Shown here: positions 6,205 through 6,424 of the stretch, in pieces
Position numbering within the stretch: position 1 is the stretch's first letter
Layout: each line of letters opens with the position of its first letter
Source: Bacteroidota bacterium
GTDB taxonomy: Bacteria > Bacteroidota > Rhodothermia > Balneolales > HLUCCA01
DNA: 6,424 nt
Direction: 5' to 3'
Assembly (NCBI GenBank): GCA_003448835.1
Contig: DLXM01000301.1
Span: 1 to 6,424 of the forward strand
Program-made: the position numbers and the translations under genes
Notes under the pieces: model-generated
Seen by the model: only the letters and a program-made list of their open reading frames with translations
The model's database searches: none
What the model was told of the DNA's origin: nothing

Positions 6205-6424
6205 TTAGGCACCGGATTTCATCAGAATTTCATTGATTGTGGATGCCAACGTGTTCACATTTTGTGAATTTAGCATGGTAAGGTGGTCACCCGGGGTATC
6301 AAAAACTTTCGGTTCATTTTTTAACCACTTACTCCATCCCAAATCATGTTCTTCCCGAATTTGGATGGCTTTTTTATCAGTTAACTGGTCCGGTTGTAAA
6401 TCATTTGATCGAATCACAACTATA
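6205..6424 (-). CDS. C-terminal end of an NRPS/PKS thioesterase (release) domain, truncated by the window edge
   Basis: The frame stays open to the right edge: the GTG at 6415-6417 is preceded in frame by Val and Ile codons, so it is an internal codon rather than a start. The 73 visible residues fit the end of an assembly-line thioesterase domain. A strand 'IVVIRSNDLQ' stands where the family has its 'TLFRA' strand, then comes 'DLGWSKWLK', and the catalytic-His motif 'TPGDHLTML' is followed by a helix 'NVNTLASTINEIL' and the stop (TAA, 6205-6207). The His in PGDH is the expected triad histidine. Such domains hydrolyse or cyclise the finished chain off the last carrier protein. Nothing visible decides between NRPS and PKS, since the upstream modules lie outside the window. 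Its TEII neighbour and the PPTase further on support the assignment. Confidence 0.85.
   Translation of the reverse strand, partial: IVVIRSNDLQPDQLTDKKAIQIREEHDLGWSKWLKNEPKVFDTPGDHLTMLNSQNVNTLASTINEILMKSGA

Noticed and set aside
6205..6417. A separate 70-residue protein starting at the GTG at 6417
   Set aside because: The frame is open past the GTG to the window edge and the sequence matches the end of a thioesterase domain, so the GTG is an internal valine codon.
1..6424. CRISPR arrays, tRNA/rRNA genes, insertion sequences
   Set aside because: I saw no regularly spaced repeats, no cloverleaf or rRNA-like segments and no transposase or terminal inverted repeats on either strand.

Overview
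The window is AT-rich and reads as the 3' edge of a nonribosomal-peptide or polyketide biosynthetic locus from a Bacteroidota-superphylum bacterium. The best taxonomic clue is the secreted protein at 3231-4760. It ends in a type IX secretion (T9SS) type A sorting domain of the 'ENYPNPFNPST...' kind, which is typical of Balneolia/Rhodothermia, Ignavibacteria and relatives rather than classical Bacteroidia. Most starts lack a Shine-Dalgarno sequence, and one promoter-like element resembles the Bacteroidota TTG...TAnnTTTG type; both agree with that placement. A Balneolia-like marine bacterium is my best guess, by inference only.

Layout, right to left along the minus strand, which carries every gene except the leftmost. 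The C-terminal end of a thioesterase domain (6205-6424, cut by the window edge) is the likely release domain of a large NRPS or PKS. A stand-alone type II (editing) thioesterase follows (5457-6164). Then come a small hydrophobic DUF697/YcjF-like protein (4851-5372, GTG start with its own SD and promoter-like element), a T9SS-exported protein with a DUF4350/GATase1-like domain (3231-4760) and, 7 nt further on, an Sfp-type 4'-phosphopantetheinyl transferase (2498-3223). A gene-free stretch (2257-2497) holds a cluster of TTT(T)RACC repeats. After it comes a 55-residue membrane protein (2089-2256), a second DUF697 paralogue (1474-2001) with a strong terminator, and a DUF481-like outer-membrane beta-barrel protein (559-1395) with its own terminator. 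At the far left an unrelated plus-strand gene, cut by the window edge, ends at 380 and converges on the minus-strand set.

How the genes fit together. The phosphopantetheinyl transferase would convert the carrier-protein domains of the assembly line to holo form. The type II thioesterase would clear misprimed carriers, and the terminal thioesterase would release the product. These three assignments rest on clear motifs. The roles of the two DUF697 proteins, the T9SS-exported protein, the small membrane protein and the DUF481 protein are unknown. All are predicted to be membrane-associated, exported or outer-membrane proteins, so an envelope role connected with the product (export, localisation or self-protection) is possible but unproven. 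The small ORF at 2089-2256 and the duplicated DUF697 genes around the PPTase/T9SS pair are the least ordinary parts of the window.
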